64,000 nt of DNA from Castellaniella sp049671645 (GTDB taxonomy: Bacteria > Pseudomonadota > Gammaproteobacteria > Burkholderiales > Burkholderiaceae_B): contig NZ_JBATVG010000019.1 in NCBI RefSeq assembly GCF_049671645.1, positions 1 through 64,000 of the forward strand, in the 5' to 3' direction. The notes under the pieces were generated by a model that was given only the letters and a program-made list of their open reading frames with translations, did not search any database and was not told the DNA's origin. Positions 54,278-63,717 of this stretch are shown in pieces. The position numbers were made by a program, and so were the translations under genes. How positions within the stretch are numbered: the stretch's first letter is position 1; every line of letters begins with the position of its first letter.

Positions 54278-54375
54278 TGTTTAGCACGTGCGGGGCATCC
54301 GCCGCGATGCCCTTCCGCCCGGAATAGGCAGGGGTCGCCCAGGCTGAAAAATACCGCCCCCGACGCTCAAACGCC

Positions 54376-54414
54376 AAAAGCCTCCTGCTCGCTGGAAACG
54401 GGCAGGAGGCTTTT
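54376..54414. terminator. Bidirectional Rho-independent terminator
   Basis: Perfect 13-bp stem AAAAGCCTCCTGC / GCAGGAGGCTTTT with a 13-base loop. It has an A-run on one side and a T-run on the other, so it can serve both ssb (minus strand, 22 bases after its stop) and the plus-strand catabolic operon. Confidence 0.9.
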
Positions 54415-54436
54415 ACGAAGCTGAGTGAACCCAGCG

Positions 54437-54922
54437 TCAGAACGGGATGTCGTCGTCCATGTCCGCCAGATTGCTGGCAGGCGCCGCCGCCGGGGCGGCC
54501 GGGCGCTGTTGCTGCGGAGCGCGGCGGGGGGCCGGGGCCTGCGAGAACCCGCCCGCATCGCCGCCGGAGGGCGCGTCGCCGCCTTCGCGTCCGCCCAGCA
54601 TCTGCATCTGGTCGGCGACGATTTCGGTGCTGTAGCGATCGGCGCCGGTTTCCTTGTCCTGCCATTTGCGGGTCTTCAGGCGGCCTTCCACATAGACGGA
54701 CCGGCCCTTGCGCAGGTATTCGCCGGCGATTTCAGCCAGGCGGTTGTAGAACACCACGCGGTGCCATTCGGTTTCCTCGCGGCGTTCGCCGGACGCCTTG
54801 TCCTTCCAGTTGCTGGTGGTGGCGATGGATACATTGCAGATGGCGGCGCCGTCGGGGCTGTAGCGGACCTCCGGGTCGCGCCCCAGGTTGCCGACGAGAA
54901 TGACTTTGTTGACTGAGGCCAT
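54437..54922 (-). CDS. ssb: Single-stranded DNA-binding protein
   Basis: 161-residue SSB for replication and repair. The OB-fold opens ASVNKVILVGNLGRDPEVRYSP with SNWKDKASGERREETEWHRVVFYNRLAEIAGEYL. It is followed by a Gly/Pro/Gln-rich linker and the acidic tip MDDDIPF that docks partner proteins. ATG 54922 is the family start; an ATG further upstream adds 22 unrelated residues. Confidence 0.97.
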   Translation of the reverse strand: MASVNKVILVGNLGRDPEVRYSPDGAAICNVSIATTSNWKDKASGERREETEWHRVVFYNRLAEIAGEYLRKGRSVYVEGRLKTRKWQDKETGADRYSTEIVADQMQMLGGREGGDAPSGGDAGGFSQAPAPRRAPQQQRPAAPAAAPASNLADMDDDIPF

Positions 54923-55262
54923 GGTGGGAATCCTGTGAGAGAACGATGTGGCTGCCATTATCGGGGATCTACCGCCCCGGCACGCCATCGAATCGGGTCA
55001 AAAGGACATTATCGCCCAGCCGGGTTTCCACCGACAAGGCGTGCGATCCACCCGGCCGGCGCGCGACCGCGCGGCCTTGCCCGGCGCCCGCCTCCGGCGT
55101 CGCGTCCCGTCACGAAAACGGCCCGGTCGCCAATCGCCGCGCCGTTTTCGGAAAGTTGCGCCGTTGCGCATTCGGGTAATCCTTGATGCCTGAGCACTAC
55201 GGTTCAAACAGTGTTTCATGCTATGTTCTCGCAGATTCACGCATTCATGCGAGGTGATAATC
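54923..55262. other. 340-base region between ssb and dppA
   Basis: No gene seen. Apart from the hairpin at 55113-55150, the sequence is G+C-rich and featureless, then becomes A+T-richer near 55200-55260 before dppA, where promoter elements for dppA are expected. I cannot name a clear -35/-10 pair. Confidence 0.6.
55113..55150. repeat. Inverted repeat in the ssb-dppA gap
   Basis: CGAAAACGGC and GCCGTTTTCG, perfect 10-bp arms with an 18-base loop. There is no adjacent T-tract. It could be an operator or a processed RNA hairpin. Confidence 0.5.
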
Positions 55263-56858
55263 ATGATTTCCAAACGCTCCCTGGGTCTGTCCCTGATTTC
55301 CATGGCCCTGGCAGTCGGCTCGGCACAAGCCGCCTCCACCTACGTCTACTGTTCCGAAGGCTCGCCCGAAGGCTTCAACGCTGCATTCTTCACGTCCGGG
55401 ACGACCAACGACGCCACGCACCCGATCTTCGATCGCCTGGTCGAATTCAAGGCCGGCTCCACCGAAGTCATCCCGGGCCTGGCGCAATCATGGGACGTCA
55501 GCGAAGACGGCAAGACCTACACCTTTCACCTGCGCAAGGGCGTGAAGTTCCATTCCAACAAGCTGTTCAAGCCCACCCGCGACTTCAACGCGGACGACGT
55601 GCTGTTTTCCTTCCTGCGCCAGAAAGACGCCAGCCATCCGTATCACAAAGTCTCCAACGGCTCGTACCAGTACTTCGCCGGCATGGGCCTGGACAAGCTG
55701 ATCGACAAGATCGAAAAGGTCGACGATCACACGGTGCGCTTCGTGCTGATGCACCCCGAGGCCCCCTTCGTCGCCGATCTGGGCATGGATTTCGCATCTA
55801 TCCAGTCGGCTGAATACGCCGATGCCATGATGAAGGCCAACACCCCGACCAAGGTCGACACCGACCCCATCGGCACGGGGCCGTTCGAATTCGTCACCTA
55901 TCAGAAAGACGCCCGCATCCTGTACAAGGCCAACACGGCATACTGGGGCGACAAGCCCAAGATCGACCGCCTGGTCTTCGCCATCACGCCGGATGCGTCC
56001 GTGCGCTATGCCAAGCTGCAGAAAGACGAATGCCAGTCCATGCCCTACCCCAACCCGGCCGACCTGGAATCCATCCGCAAGAACAAAGACGTCCAGCTGC
56101 TGGAACAGGCCGGCCTGAACGTGGGCTATCTCTCGTTCAATACCCAGAAGAAGCCCTTCACCGACGTGAAGGTGCGCCAGGCCCTGTCCATGGCCATCGA
56201 CAAGCCCGCCATCATCAAGGCGGTCTTCCAGGGCGCCGGCCAGCCGGCGAAAAACCTGCTGCCGCCCACCATGTGGGGCTACAACGACGATGTGAAGGAT
56301 TGGCCGCACGACGTCGCCAAAGCCAAGGCCCTGCTGGCCGAAGCCGGCTACCCCGACGGCTTTGAGACCGACCTGTGGGCCATGCCCGTGCAGCGCCCCT
56401 ACAACCCGAACGCCCGCCGCATGGCCGAAATGATCCAGTCCGACTGGGCGAAGATCGGCGTCAAGGCGAAAATCGTGTCCTACGAATGGGGCGAATACCT
56501 GAAGCGCACCAAAAACGGCGAACACCAGACCATGCTGATCGGCTGGACGGGCGACAACGGCGACCCGGACAACTTCCTGGCCACGCTGTTCAGCTGCGCC
56601 GCCGTGCAAAACGGGTCGAACTATTCCCGCTGGTGCTACAAGCCCTTCGAGGACCTGATCCAGCCGGCGCGCACCACGTCCGACCACGCCAAACGCGTCG
56701 AACTGTACAAGCAGGCCCAGGTCATCATGCACGAGCAGGCGCCCGCCGTCATGATTGCGCACTCCACGGTGTTCGAACCGCTGCGCAAGAACGTCAAGGG
56801 TTATACCGTGTCCCCCGTGGGCCGGCACATCTTCGACCACGTCAGTCTCGGCAAATAA
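55263..56858 (+). CDS. dppA: Dipeptide ABC transporter substrate-binding protein
   Basis: 531-residue periplasmic family-5 binding protein. The signal peptide MISKRSLGLSLISMALAVGSAQA is followed by STYVYCSEGSPEGFNAAFFTSGTT, nearly the same as E. coli DppA. EVIPGLAQSW and DGKTYTFHLRKGVKFH also match, as does length. GAGGTG precedes ATG 55263. It binds dipeptides (in some bacteria also heme or 5-aminolevulinate). A very stable hairpin separates it from the permease genes, which should raise dppA expression relative to the rest. Confidence 0.94.
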   Translation: MISKRSLGLSLISMALAVGSAQAASTYVYCSEGSPEGFNAAFFTSGTTNDATHPIFDRLVEFKAGSTEVIPGLAQSWDVSEDGKTYTFHLRKGVKFHSNKLFKPTRDFNADDVLFSFLRQKDASHPYHKVSNGSYQYFAGMGLDKLIDKIEKVDDHTVRFVLMHPEAPFVADLGMDFASIQSAEYADAMMKANTPTKVDTDPIGTGPFEFVTYQKDARILYKANTAYWGDKPKIDRLVFAITPDASVRYAKLQKDECQSMPYPNPADLESIRKNKDVQLLEQAGLNVGYLSFNTQKKPFTDVKVRQALSMAIDKPAIIKAVFQGAGQPAKNLLPPTMWGYNDDVKDWPHDVAKAKALLAEAGYPDGFETDLWAMPVQRPYNPNARRMAEMIQSDWAKIGVKAKIVSYEWGEYLKRTKNGEHQTMLIGWTGDNGDPDNFLATLFSCAAVQNGSNYSRWCYKPFEDLIQPARTTSDHAKRVELYKQAQVIMHEQAPAVMIAHSTVFEPLRKNVKGYTVSPVGRHIFDHVSLGK

Positions 56859-56865
56859 GCCCCCG

Positions 56866-56898
56866 GCCCGCCCCCGGCGCCCTGCGCCGGGGGCGGGC
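56866..56898 (+). promoter_or_regulatory. Very stable intercistronic hairpin after dppA
   Basis: A perfect 15-bp all-G/C stem (GCCCGCCCCCGGCGC / GCGCCGGGGGCGGGC) with a CCT loop, starting 7 bases after the dppA stop. With no T-run it is more likely an mRNA-stabilising and partial-attenuation element than a full terminator. Confidence 0.75.
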
Positions 56899-57003
56899 AG
56901 ACAAAATCCCCTGCTCTCCGCGCCAACGCCGCCGCATCCCGGCACCCGGGTCGGTCCGACAAGGCCTTCGCGACCGGCAGGACACTAGCGGGCTTTCTGC
57001 ACC

Positions 57004-58032
57004 ATGCTTTCTTTCATCTTCAAACGCGTCGGGCTGGCGATTCCGACGTTCATCGGCATCACTCTGCTGACGTTCGCCTTCATCCACCTGATCCCCGGCG
57101 ACCCCGTGCTGATCATGGCCGGAGAACGGGGGCTGTCCCCCGAACAACACGCCGCCATGATGACGCAGCTGGGCCTGGACCAGCCCCTGATGACGCAGTA
57201 TTTCCATTACATCTGGGGCGTGCTGCACGGCGATCTGGGTACGTCCCTGACGACCCGCGAACCCATCTGGTCGGAATTCGTGCCGCGCTTCCAGGCGACC
57301 CTGGAGCTGAGCGTCATCGCCATGTTCATCGCGCTGCTGATCGGGATTCCGGTCGGGGTGCTGGCCGCCGTCAAGCGCGGGTCCTGGTTCGACCACGTAT
57401 CCATCACGGCCGCCCTGACCGGCTATTCCATGCCGGTGTTCTGGTGGGGCCTGATGTTGATCATGCTGGTGTCGGTGCAGTGGAACCTGATGCCGGTGTC
57501 CGGGCGCGTCAGCGCGGCGCTGTTTCTGGACCCCAGCAACCCGCTGACCGGATTCATGCTGATCGACACCCTGTTGTTCGGCGAGCCCGGTGATTTCTGG
57601 GATGCCCTGCACCACATTTTGCTGCCGGCCTTCGTGCTGGGCACCATCCCGCTGGCGGTGATCGTGCGCATGACGCGCTCCTCCATGCTGGAAGTGCTGA
57701 ACGAGGACTACATCCGCACCGCCCGGGCCAAAGGGCTGTCGCGGTTGCGGGTGGTGATCGTGCATGCCCTGCGCAATGCCCTGCTGCCGGTCATCACCGT
57801 CATCGGCCTGCAGGTGGGGGTGCTGATGGTCGGGGCCATCCTGACTGAAACCATCTTTTCCTGGCCGGGAGTCGGCCGCTGGCTGATTCACGGACTGGAG
57901 CAACGCGACTACCCGGTCGTGCAGGGCGGCGTGCTGATCGTGGCCACCCTGATCATTCTGGTGAACATGTGCGTGGATATTCTGTACGGCCTGGCCGACC
58001 CGCGCATCCGCCAGCAGCGGGGACGCAAATGA
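57004..58032 (+). CDS. dppB: Dipeptide ABC transporter permease DppB
   Basis: 342-residue inner-membrane permease. The N-terminal helix LSFIFKRVGLAIPTFIGITLLTFAFIHLIPGDPV is diagnostic of DppB/OppB, and the cytoplasmic coupling loop is NEDYIRTARAKGLSRLRVVIVHALRNALLPV. About six hydrophobic segments. It overlaps dppC by ATGA. Confidence 0.94.
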   Translation: MLSFIFKRVGLAIPTFIGITLLTFAFIHLIPGDPVLIMAGERGLSPEQHAAMMTQLGLDQPLMTQYFHYIWGVLHGDLGTSLTTREPIWSEFVPRFQATLELSVIAMFIALLIGIPVGVLAAVKRGSWFDHVSITAALTGYSMPVFWWGLMLIMLVSVQWNLMPVSGRVSAALFLDPSNPLTGFMLIDTLLFGEPGDFWDALHHILLPAFVLGTIPLAVIVRMTRSSMLEVLNEDYIRTARAKGLSRLRVVIVHALRNALLPVITVIGLQVGVLMVGAILTETIFSWPGVGRWLIHGLEQRDYPVVQGGVLIVATLIILVNMCVDILYGLADPRIRQQRGRK

Positions 58033-58919
58033 CCGAACTGACCACCGCCATGCCGGCCCCTCCGGGGCCGCTCAAATCCTTCTGGCAGGATTTTTCCCGC
58101 AATCGGGGCGCCCTGATCGGGCTGATCTACATCCTGCTGATGCTGTTCATCGCCATCGCGGCCAATCTGGTCGCGCCGCACGATCCGGCTGCGCAATTCC
58201 GCGAGCATCTGCTGCAGCCCCCGGTCTGGCATTCAGCCGGCAGTTGGCAATTCATCCTGGGCACCGACGATGTGGGCCGCGACATCCTGTCGCGCCTGAT
58301 CTACGGCGCGCGGCTGTCGCTGCTGGTGGGCTTCCTGGTCGTCAGCGTGTCGCTGGTGCTGGGGATCTTCTTCGGCGTGCTGGCGGGCTATACGGGCGGC
58401 GTGGTGGACATCACCATCATGCGCCTGGTGGACATCATGCTGGCGCTGCCCAGCCTGCTGCTGGCCCTGGTGCTGGTGGCGATTTTCGGCCCGTCCATCG
58501 TCAACGCGTCCCTGGCGCTCAGCTTCGTGGCCCTGCCGCACTACGTGCGACTGAGCCGCGCCGCCGTGCTGCGCGAAATGACCCGCGACTACGTCATCGC
58601 ATCGCGTGTGGTGGGCGCGGGCGCCTGGCGGCAGATGTTCATCAACATCCTGCCCAATTGCGTGGCGCCACTGATCGTGCAGGCCTCGCTGGGATTCTCC
58701 AACGCCATCCTGGACATGGCCGCCCTGGGCTTCCTGGGCATGGGCGCCCAGCCGCCGACCCCGGAATGGGGGACCATGCTGGCCAACGTGCTGCAGTTCG
58801 CCCAGAGCGCCTGGTGGGTCGTGACCTTCCCCGGCCTGGCCATTCTGCTGGCGGTGCTGGCGTTCAATCTGATGGGTGACGGGCTGCGCGACGCGCTGGA
58901 CCCGCGCCTGAAAGTCTAG
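58029..58919 (+). CDS. dppC: Dipeptide ABC transporter permease DppC
   Basis: 296-residue permease. The N-terminus has SFWQDFSRNRGALIGLIYILLMLF, followed by WQFILGTDDVGRDILSRLIYGARLSL and the loop TRDYVIASRVVGAGAWRQMFINILPN. ATG 58029 forms the ATGA overlap with dppB; the frame's earlier ATG is not used. It pairs with DppB to form the channel. Confidence 0.94.
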   Translation: MTELTTAMPAPPGPLKSFWQDFSRNRGALIGLIYILLMLFIAIAANLVAPHDPAAQFREHLLQPPVWHSAGSWQFILGTDDVGRDILSRLIYGARLSLLVGFLVVSVSLVLGIFFGVLAGYTGGVVDITIMRLVDIMLALPSLLLALVLVAIFGPSIVNASLALSFVALPHYVRLSRAAVLREMTRDYVIASRVVGAGAWRQMFINILPNCVAPLIVQASLGFSNAILDMAALGFLGMGAQPPTPEWGTMLANVLQFAQSAWWVVTFPGLAILLAVLAFNLMGDGLRDALDPRLKV

Positions 58920-58930
58920 GGGGGCGGATC

Positions 58931-59926
58931 ATGCTGGAAGTTCGCAATCTGTCCGTGCATTTCGGTGACGAATCGGCGCCCTTCAAGGCTGTCGATCGCA
59001 TCAGTTATCACGTCAACGCCGGCGAGGTCGTCGGCCTGGTGGGTGAATCGGGTTCGGGCAAATCGGTCAGTTCCCTGGCGCTGATGGGCCTGATCGATTT
59101 CCCCGGCCGCGTGCAGGCCGATGCCCTGTGTTTCGAGGGACAGGACCTGCTGTCCCTGTCGGAAAAGAAACGCCGCGCCATCGTCGGGTCCAAGGTATCC
59201 ATGATCTTCCAGGATCCCATGACCAGCCTGAACCCCTGTTATACGGTGGAATATCAGATCGCGGAGGCCCTGCGGGCGCACCAGGGCGGGTCGCGGCGCG
59301 CGCTGCGGGCCCGCGTGCTGGAACTGCTGGAACAGGTCGGCATCCCCGACCCGGCCTCGCGCCTGAAGGCCTATCCGCACCAGTTGTCCGGCGGCATGAG
59401 CCAGCGGGTCATGATCGCCATGGCGATCGCCTGCAACCCCCGCCTGCTGATCGCCGACGAACCTACCACGGCGCTGGACGTCACCATCCAGGCGCAGATC
59501 ATGGATCTGCTGCTGTCGTTGCAGCGGCAGCAGGGGCTGGGCCTGGTGCTGATCACCCACGATCTGGCGCTGGTCGCCCAGGCGGCCGACCGCATCCTGG
59601 TGATGTACGCCGGGCAGATCGTCGAATCCGGCCCCGCCGCCGATATTTTCAAGCGGCCGCGCCACCCCTACACCCAGGCGCTGCTGCGTGCCCTGCCGGA
59701 ATTTTCCAGGGGCGCGGACCGCCTGGTGTCGCTGCCCGGCGTCGTGCCGGGGCGCTACGACCGGCCGCAAGGCTGCCTGCTCAGCCCCCGCTGCCCCTAC
59801 GCCACCGAACACTGCCGCGCCGTGGAACCCACGCTGACCGGGCCGGAAGGCCGCCAGGTGAAGTGCCACACCCCACTGGATGACCAGGGCCAGCCGACCG
59901 GACTGTCCACCGAGGTTTCCGCATGA
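58931..59926 (+). CDS. dppD: Dipeptide ABC transporter ATP-binding protein DppD
   Basis: 331-residue ATPase with Walker A GESGSGKSVSSLALMGL, signature LSGGMSQRVMIAMAI and Walker B LLIADEPTTALDVTIQ. A C-terminal Cys cluster (CLLSPRCPYATEHC, then VKCHTPL) is typical of the oligopeptide/dipeptide subclass and may hold an Fe-S centre. AGGGGGGCGGATC precedes the ATG. Confidence 0.94.
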   Translation: MLEVRNLSVHFGDESAPFKAVDRISYHVNAGEVVGLVGESGSGKSVSSLALMGLIDFPGRVQADALCFEGQDLLSLSEKKRRAIVGSKVSMIFQDPMTSLNPCYTVEYQIAEALRAHQGGSRRALRARVLELLEQVGIPDPASRLKAYPHQLSGGMSQRVMIAMAIACNPRLLIADEPTTALDVTIQAQIMDLLLSLQRQQGLGLVLITHDLALVAQAADRILVMYAGQIVESGPAADIFKRPRHPYTQALLRALPEFSRGADRLVSLPGVVPGRYDRPQGCLLSPRCPYATEHCRAVEPTLTGPEGRQVKCHTPLDDQGQPTGLSTEVSA

Positions 59927-60963
59927 ACACCCCATCTTCATCGGCCGCGGACACCGTCGGCAATACCCGTATCCCCGACGCCGCCGGCGACGTCGTCCTG
60001 CAGGCCATCGACCTGAAACGCCACTATCCCGTCGAAACCGGCTTCCTGAAGCCGAAGCGATCCGTCAAGGCGCTGGATGGGGTGTCCTTTTCGCTGCACG
60101 CGGGCAAGACCCTGGCCGTGGTCGGCGAATCGGGGTGCGGCAAATCGACGCTGGCCAGGGTGCTGACCATGATCGAGCCGCCCACCGCCGGGCAATTGCT
60201 GTATCGCGGTCAGGACGTGTCCCACACCAGCGCCGAACTGACCCGCCTGCGCCGCAAGAAGATCCAGATCATTTTCCAGAATCCGTATGCCTCGCTGAAC
60301 CCGCGCAAGCGCATCAGCGCCATCCTGGAAGAGCCGCTGCGGATCAACACCACGATGGACGCCGCCCAGCGCCGCGCGCGCGGGCAAGCCATGATGGAAC
60401 GCGTCGGCCTGCGCCCGGAACACTACAGCCGCTACCCGCACATGTTTTCAGGCGGCCAGCGCCAGCGCATCGCCATCGCGCGCGGCCTGATGCTGGAACC
60501 GGAGATCCTGGTGGCCGACGAAGCCGTGTCGGCGCTGGACGTATCCGTGCGGGCGCAGGTGCTGAACCTGATGAAGGACCTGCAACGCGACCTGGGCCTG
60601 TCCTACGTCTTCATTTCCCACGATCTGTCGGTGGTGGAGCACCTGGCCGACGAGGTCATGGTGATGTACCTGGGCCGGGTGGTGGAACAGGGCGACAAGG
60701 CGGCGATCTTCGGCCGGCCCCTGCACCCCTACACCCAGGCGCTGCTGTCGGCCACGCCCCGGCTGAACCCCGAAGGCCACGGCGAACGCATCCGCATTTC
60801 CGGCGAGCTGCCCAGCCCCCTGAACCCGCCGCCCGGCTGCCCGTTCAGCAGCCGCTGTCCGCGCGTGATGCCGGTCTGCCGCCAGACCATGCCCGACCTG
60901 AAATCGCAGGGCGGGCGCCTGGTGGCGTGTTACGCAGTGGAGCAGGACCTGAGCGCCGGCTGA
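59923..60963 (+). CDS. dppF: Dipeptide ABC transporter ATP-binding protein DppF
   Basis: 346-residue ATPase. It opens with ITLKRHYPVETGFLK-like sequence before Walker A GESGCGKSTLARVL. Then come QIIFQNPYASLNPRKRI, signature FSGGQRQRIAIARGL, Walker B ILVADEAVSALDVSV and the C-terminal CPFSSRCPRVMPVC cluster. It overlaps dppD by ATGA and ends 23 bases before the convergent lyase gene. Confidence 0.94.
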   Translation: MNTPSSSAADTVGNTRIPDAAGDVVLQAIDLKRHYPVETGFLKPKRSVKALDGVSFSLHAGKTLAVVGESGCGKSTLARVLTMIEPPTAGQLLYRGQDVSHTSAELTRLRRKKIQIIFQNPYASLNPRKRISAILEEPLRINTTMDAAQRRARGQAMMERVGLRPEHYSRYPHMFSGGQRQRIAIARGLMLEPEILVADEAVSALDVSVRAQVLNLMKDLQRDLGLSYVFISHDLSVVEHLADEVMVMYLGRVVEQGDKAAIFGRPLHPYTQALLSATPRLNPEGHGERIRISGELPSPLNPPPGCPFSSRCPRVMPVCRQTMPDLKSQGGRLVACYAVEQDLSAG

Positions 60964-60986
60964 GGCGACCCTGCCGCGGCACGCGC

Positions 60987-62336
60987 TCAAGGCAGGGGCT
61001 GGGCCACCACCTGATCCACGAAGTGGCCGCACAGGCCCGTATAGACGCGCGGGTCCAGCATGGCATCGATATCGTCCTCGTCCAGCCGGCCGGCGACGAC
61101 GGGGTCCTCCATGAGAGCCTGCTTCAGGGACCCGCCGCGCTCGAAAACATCCATGCAGATCCGGTACACGATCTCATGCGCCTCCTGGCGGCCCAGCGCG
61201 TCGCTCAAGCGCATCATGACAGCCTCGGACATCAGCAGGCCGTTCTGCAGAAAGAGATTCTTTTCCATGTTGCCCGTGCGCACGCTCAGGCCGTCCAGCA
61301 CGGCGCCCAGCTTGCGCAGCACGAGATGCGTCATCGCGCATACCCGGGGAATGAACTCGCGCTCGGTCTGCAGCACCATCTTGTCGCGCTCATGTTCGGC
61401 CATGACGGCCTCGAGCGCCGCGGGAACGCTATGGCGCACCAGGCGGGCCACCGCAACGATGGTCTCGCACGCGGGCGGGTTGCGCTTGTGCGGCATGGTG
61501 CTGCTGCCGACCTTCCCCATCGCGAACGGCTCTTCCAGCTCGGCCACCTCCGTCTTCTGCAGGCAATAGATCTCATGCGCAATCTTGCCGGCGGTCGCCG
61601 CGCAGATCGCCAGGACGCACACGAGTTCGGCGATGCCATCCCGCGACACATGCCAGCTGATCTCCGGGGTTTCCAGACCGAGCTCCGCGAAGAGCGCCCG
61701 CTGGACAGCCAGCCCCTGTTCACCCAGGGCGGCCAAAGACCCCACCGCGCCGGAGAACTGCCCGACCAGCACGCGTTTTCGCATTTGCGCCAGGCGGCCC
61801 AGGTGGCGACGGATCTCGTCGGCCCAGACGGCCGCCTTGAAGCCGAACGTGATCGGCAGCGCCTGCTGCCCATGGCTGCGGCCCACCATCACCTGATCGC
61901 GGTAACGAACGCACAACGTCTTGATCCTGGCATGCAGTTCGCGCAGGGAGCGCTCGATTTCATCCAGCGCATCGCGCACCTGCAGGACCGTGCCGGTGTC
62001 CACGATGTCCTGGGTGGTCGCGCCCCAGTGGATGTATTCACCGGCATCCTTTTCGCAAACGCGCTTCATCAAGCGCAGCAAGGGCACGATCGGATGCGCC
62101 GTCCGGTCCATTTCCCGCTTGAGCTCCTCCAGGTCGATCAGTTCGACCCGGGCCTTGGATTCGATCTCCTCGGCCGCCCAGGCCGGAATGACGCCCAGCC
62201 GCCCCTGGACCCGGGCCAGCGCCGCCTCGACATCCAGCCAGCGCTGCACGACGGATTCATCGCTGAAGATCTCGCGCATCTCCGGTGTGCCGAACTGGTC
62301 ACGGAACAAAACACTATCCATTACATATGCCGCCAT
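60987..62336 (-). CDS. Aspartase/fumarase-superfamily lyase (adenylosuccinate lyase / PcaB-like)
   Basis: 449-residue lyase or cycloisomerase. The superfamily signature GSSTMPHKRNP, with the catalytic Ser in the flexible loop, lies near residue 270. The His region VGRSHGQQALPITFG and HWGATTQDIVDTG are present. The N-terminus MDSVLFRDQFGTPEMREIFSDE resembles PurB/PcaB. ATG 62336 follows AGGAGAGAGCAGGA. It overlaps the MmgE/PrpD stop by 23 bases, so the two are coupled. It is not likely to be housekeeping PurB given this context. The substrate may be a succinyl-adduct or a muconate-type acid. Confidence 0.85.
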   Translation of the reverse strand: MAAYVMDSVLFRDQFGTPEMREIFSDESVVQRWLDVEAALARVQGRLGVIPAWAAEEIESKARVELIDLEELKREMDRTAHPIVPLLRLMKRVCEKDAGEYIHWGATTQDIVDTGTVLQVRDALDEIERSLRELHARIKTLCVRYRDQVMVGRSHGQQALPITFGFKAAVWADEIRRHLGRLAQMRKRVLVGQFSGAVGSLAALGEQGLAVQRALFAELGLETPEISWHVSRDGIAELVCVLAICAATAGKIAHEIYCLQKTEVAELEEPFAMGKVGSSTMPHKRNPPACETIVAVARLVRHSVPAALEAVMAEHERDKMVLQTEREFIPRVCAMTHLVLRKLGAVLDGLSVRTGNMEKNLFLQNGLLMSEAVMMRLSDALGRQEAHEIVYRICMDVFERGGSLKQALMEDPVVAGRLDEDDIDAMLDPRVYTGLCGHFVDQVVAQPLP

Positions 62337-63717
62337 TCCTGCTCTCTCCTCTTGGATTCACGGCCGCCTCCGACGAGGCGCCCAGTAGCGATGCTGCGTG
62401 TCCGGCCCACGCTCCGAAATCGTCCTGCTCCCCAAGTCCCGCCAGGGAGGCCTGCCACGCCCCCAGGACATGTGCCGGATAGTCGGCGCCCAGGACCCGG
62501 GACGACTTCTCGCACAACCGCCGCCACTGCCGCTCCAGGTCGCGCTCCGGGCGACTGGCGTCCGCAGCCGCCTCATGGCTGCCGGCCCGGGTCTTGAGGG
62601 TCACCCGCGCCTGAGCACGGCCCAGGGACGCATCGCCCCGGACCTCGGTTTTCCGGCACAAGTCGCGGATGCGGGGATCGGCGCGCGCAGCGGATGAAAA
62701 CCCGGCAGCCCCTGCGGTCGCCCCGCCGGAAAGCGCCAGCGCCACCATGTGCCGGACACTGAACTTGGCTTGCAGCGCCGTGGCCGGCTCAAGGACGTCG
62801 CAGACCGACAGATATTGGGGTTCGATGTCGATATGCACCGATTCGATATCCCCGGGAACGCACCGCGCCCGCAACAGCAGGGCTGCTTCGACCGGCGCTT
62901 GCGTGCCATAGCACGATTCGTGATATTTGAAGACGATGTCGCGCGCATGCCAGTGCGCTCCGGACACCTGCGGGGCATCCGGAAACCGTTCGCGAGCGTA
63001 GAGCCCCGCAAACCCGTCGGGCCGGTCGAACACATCCACGGGGGCGTCCATCCCGCTGCGCGCCAGCCTCACGGCCTGAAGTCCGACCACCGCCGAACGG
63101 GCCACCTGATAGGCCTTGCACGCCGTGCCGAACACCATGCGCAATCCGCCCGACTGGGTGGCCGCAATCGTGAGCGCTCGAGACAGTGTCTCCGCCTTCA
63201 ATCCATACAGCCGGCCCACGGCCGCCACGGCGCCAAAACACCCCAGCGTGGCCGTGTTGTGCCAACCCAGGCGGTAGTGGCTTTCGCCCATGTAGGCGGC
63301 CAGGCGCGTCTGCATCTCGACTCCGGCCGCGAAAGCGGCGAGCGCCTCGCCGCCCGGCAGGCGCTCGGTCTCGCAGACCGCCAGGATCGCCGGCCACAAA
63401 GGGGCCGACGGATGGACCCGGGACGCCAGGTGGGTATCATCGAAATCCAGCAGATGCGCCGCCATGCCATTGGCCAGCACCGCCTGCGACAGGCCCAGGC
63501 GCACGCCCCGCCCCCAGACGGTGACGCTCGCCGGCGAGCCTTCGGAGACCAGTTCCGCCATCAGCCGTCCGGCGTCGGGCTCCCGGCTGCCGGCCAGGGC
63601 CATCCCCATCCAGTCCAGCAGGCAATGCGTGGCGATCACCGCCACGTCCCGCGGCAGCTCATCGGCGCCGAACCCGAGGCTGCGCTCGATCAGACGCGCG
63701 GTCAGGCTGGCGCGCAT
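62314..63717 (-). CDS. MmgE/PrpD-family protein
   Basis: 467-residue protein of the 2-methylcitrate dehydratase / cis-aconitate decarboxylase family. Features are THCLLDWMGMALAGSREPDA, VLANGMAAHLLDFDDTHLASRVHPSAPLWPA (conserved Asp/His patch), GSHYRLG-like ESHYRLGWHNTATLG and FKYHESCYGTQAPVEAAL. It lies between an ABC ATPase gene (16-base overlap) and a lyase gene (23-base overlap). A role in dehydration or isomerisation of a polycarboxylate imported by that ABC system is inferred. Confidence 0.88.
   Translation of the reverse strand: MRASLTARLIERSLGFGADELPRDVAVIATHCLLDWMGMALAGSREPDAGRLMAELVSEGSPASVTVWGRGVRLGLSQAVLANGMAAHLLDFDDTHLASRVHPSAPLWPAILAVCETERLPGGEALAAFAAGVEMQTRLAAYMGESHYRLGWHNTATLGCFGAVAAVGRLYGLKAETLSRALTIAATQSGGLRMVFGTACKAYQVARSAVVGLQAVRLARSGMDAPVDVFDRPDGFAGLYARERFPDAPQVSGAHWHARDIVFKYHESCYGTQAPVEAALLLRARCVPGDIESVHIDIEPQYLSVCDVLEPATALQAKFSVRHMVALALSGGATAGAAGFSSAARADPRIRDLCRKTEVRGDASLGRAQARVTLKTRAGSHEAAADASRPERDLERQWRRLCEKSSRVLGADYPAHVLGAWQASLAGLGEQDDFGAWAGHAASLLGASSEAAVNPRGESRNGGICNG

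Noticed and set aside
61036..61043. GTATAGAC core inside the lyase gene, same as the HutC-like sites
   Set aside because: It lies within a coding region without inverted arms or promoter context, so it is taken as chance.
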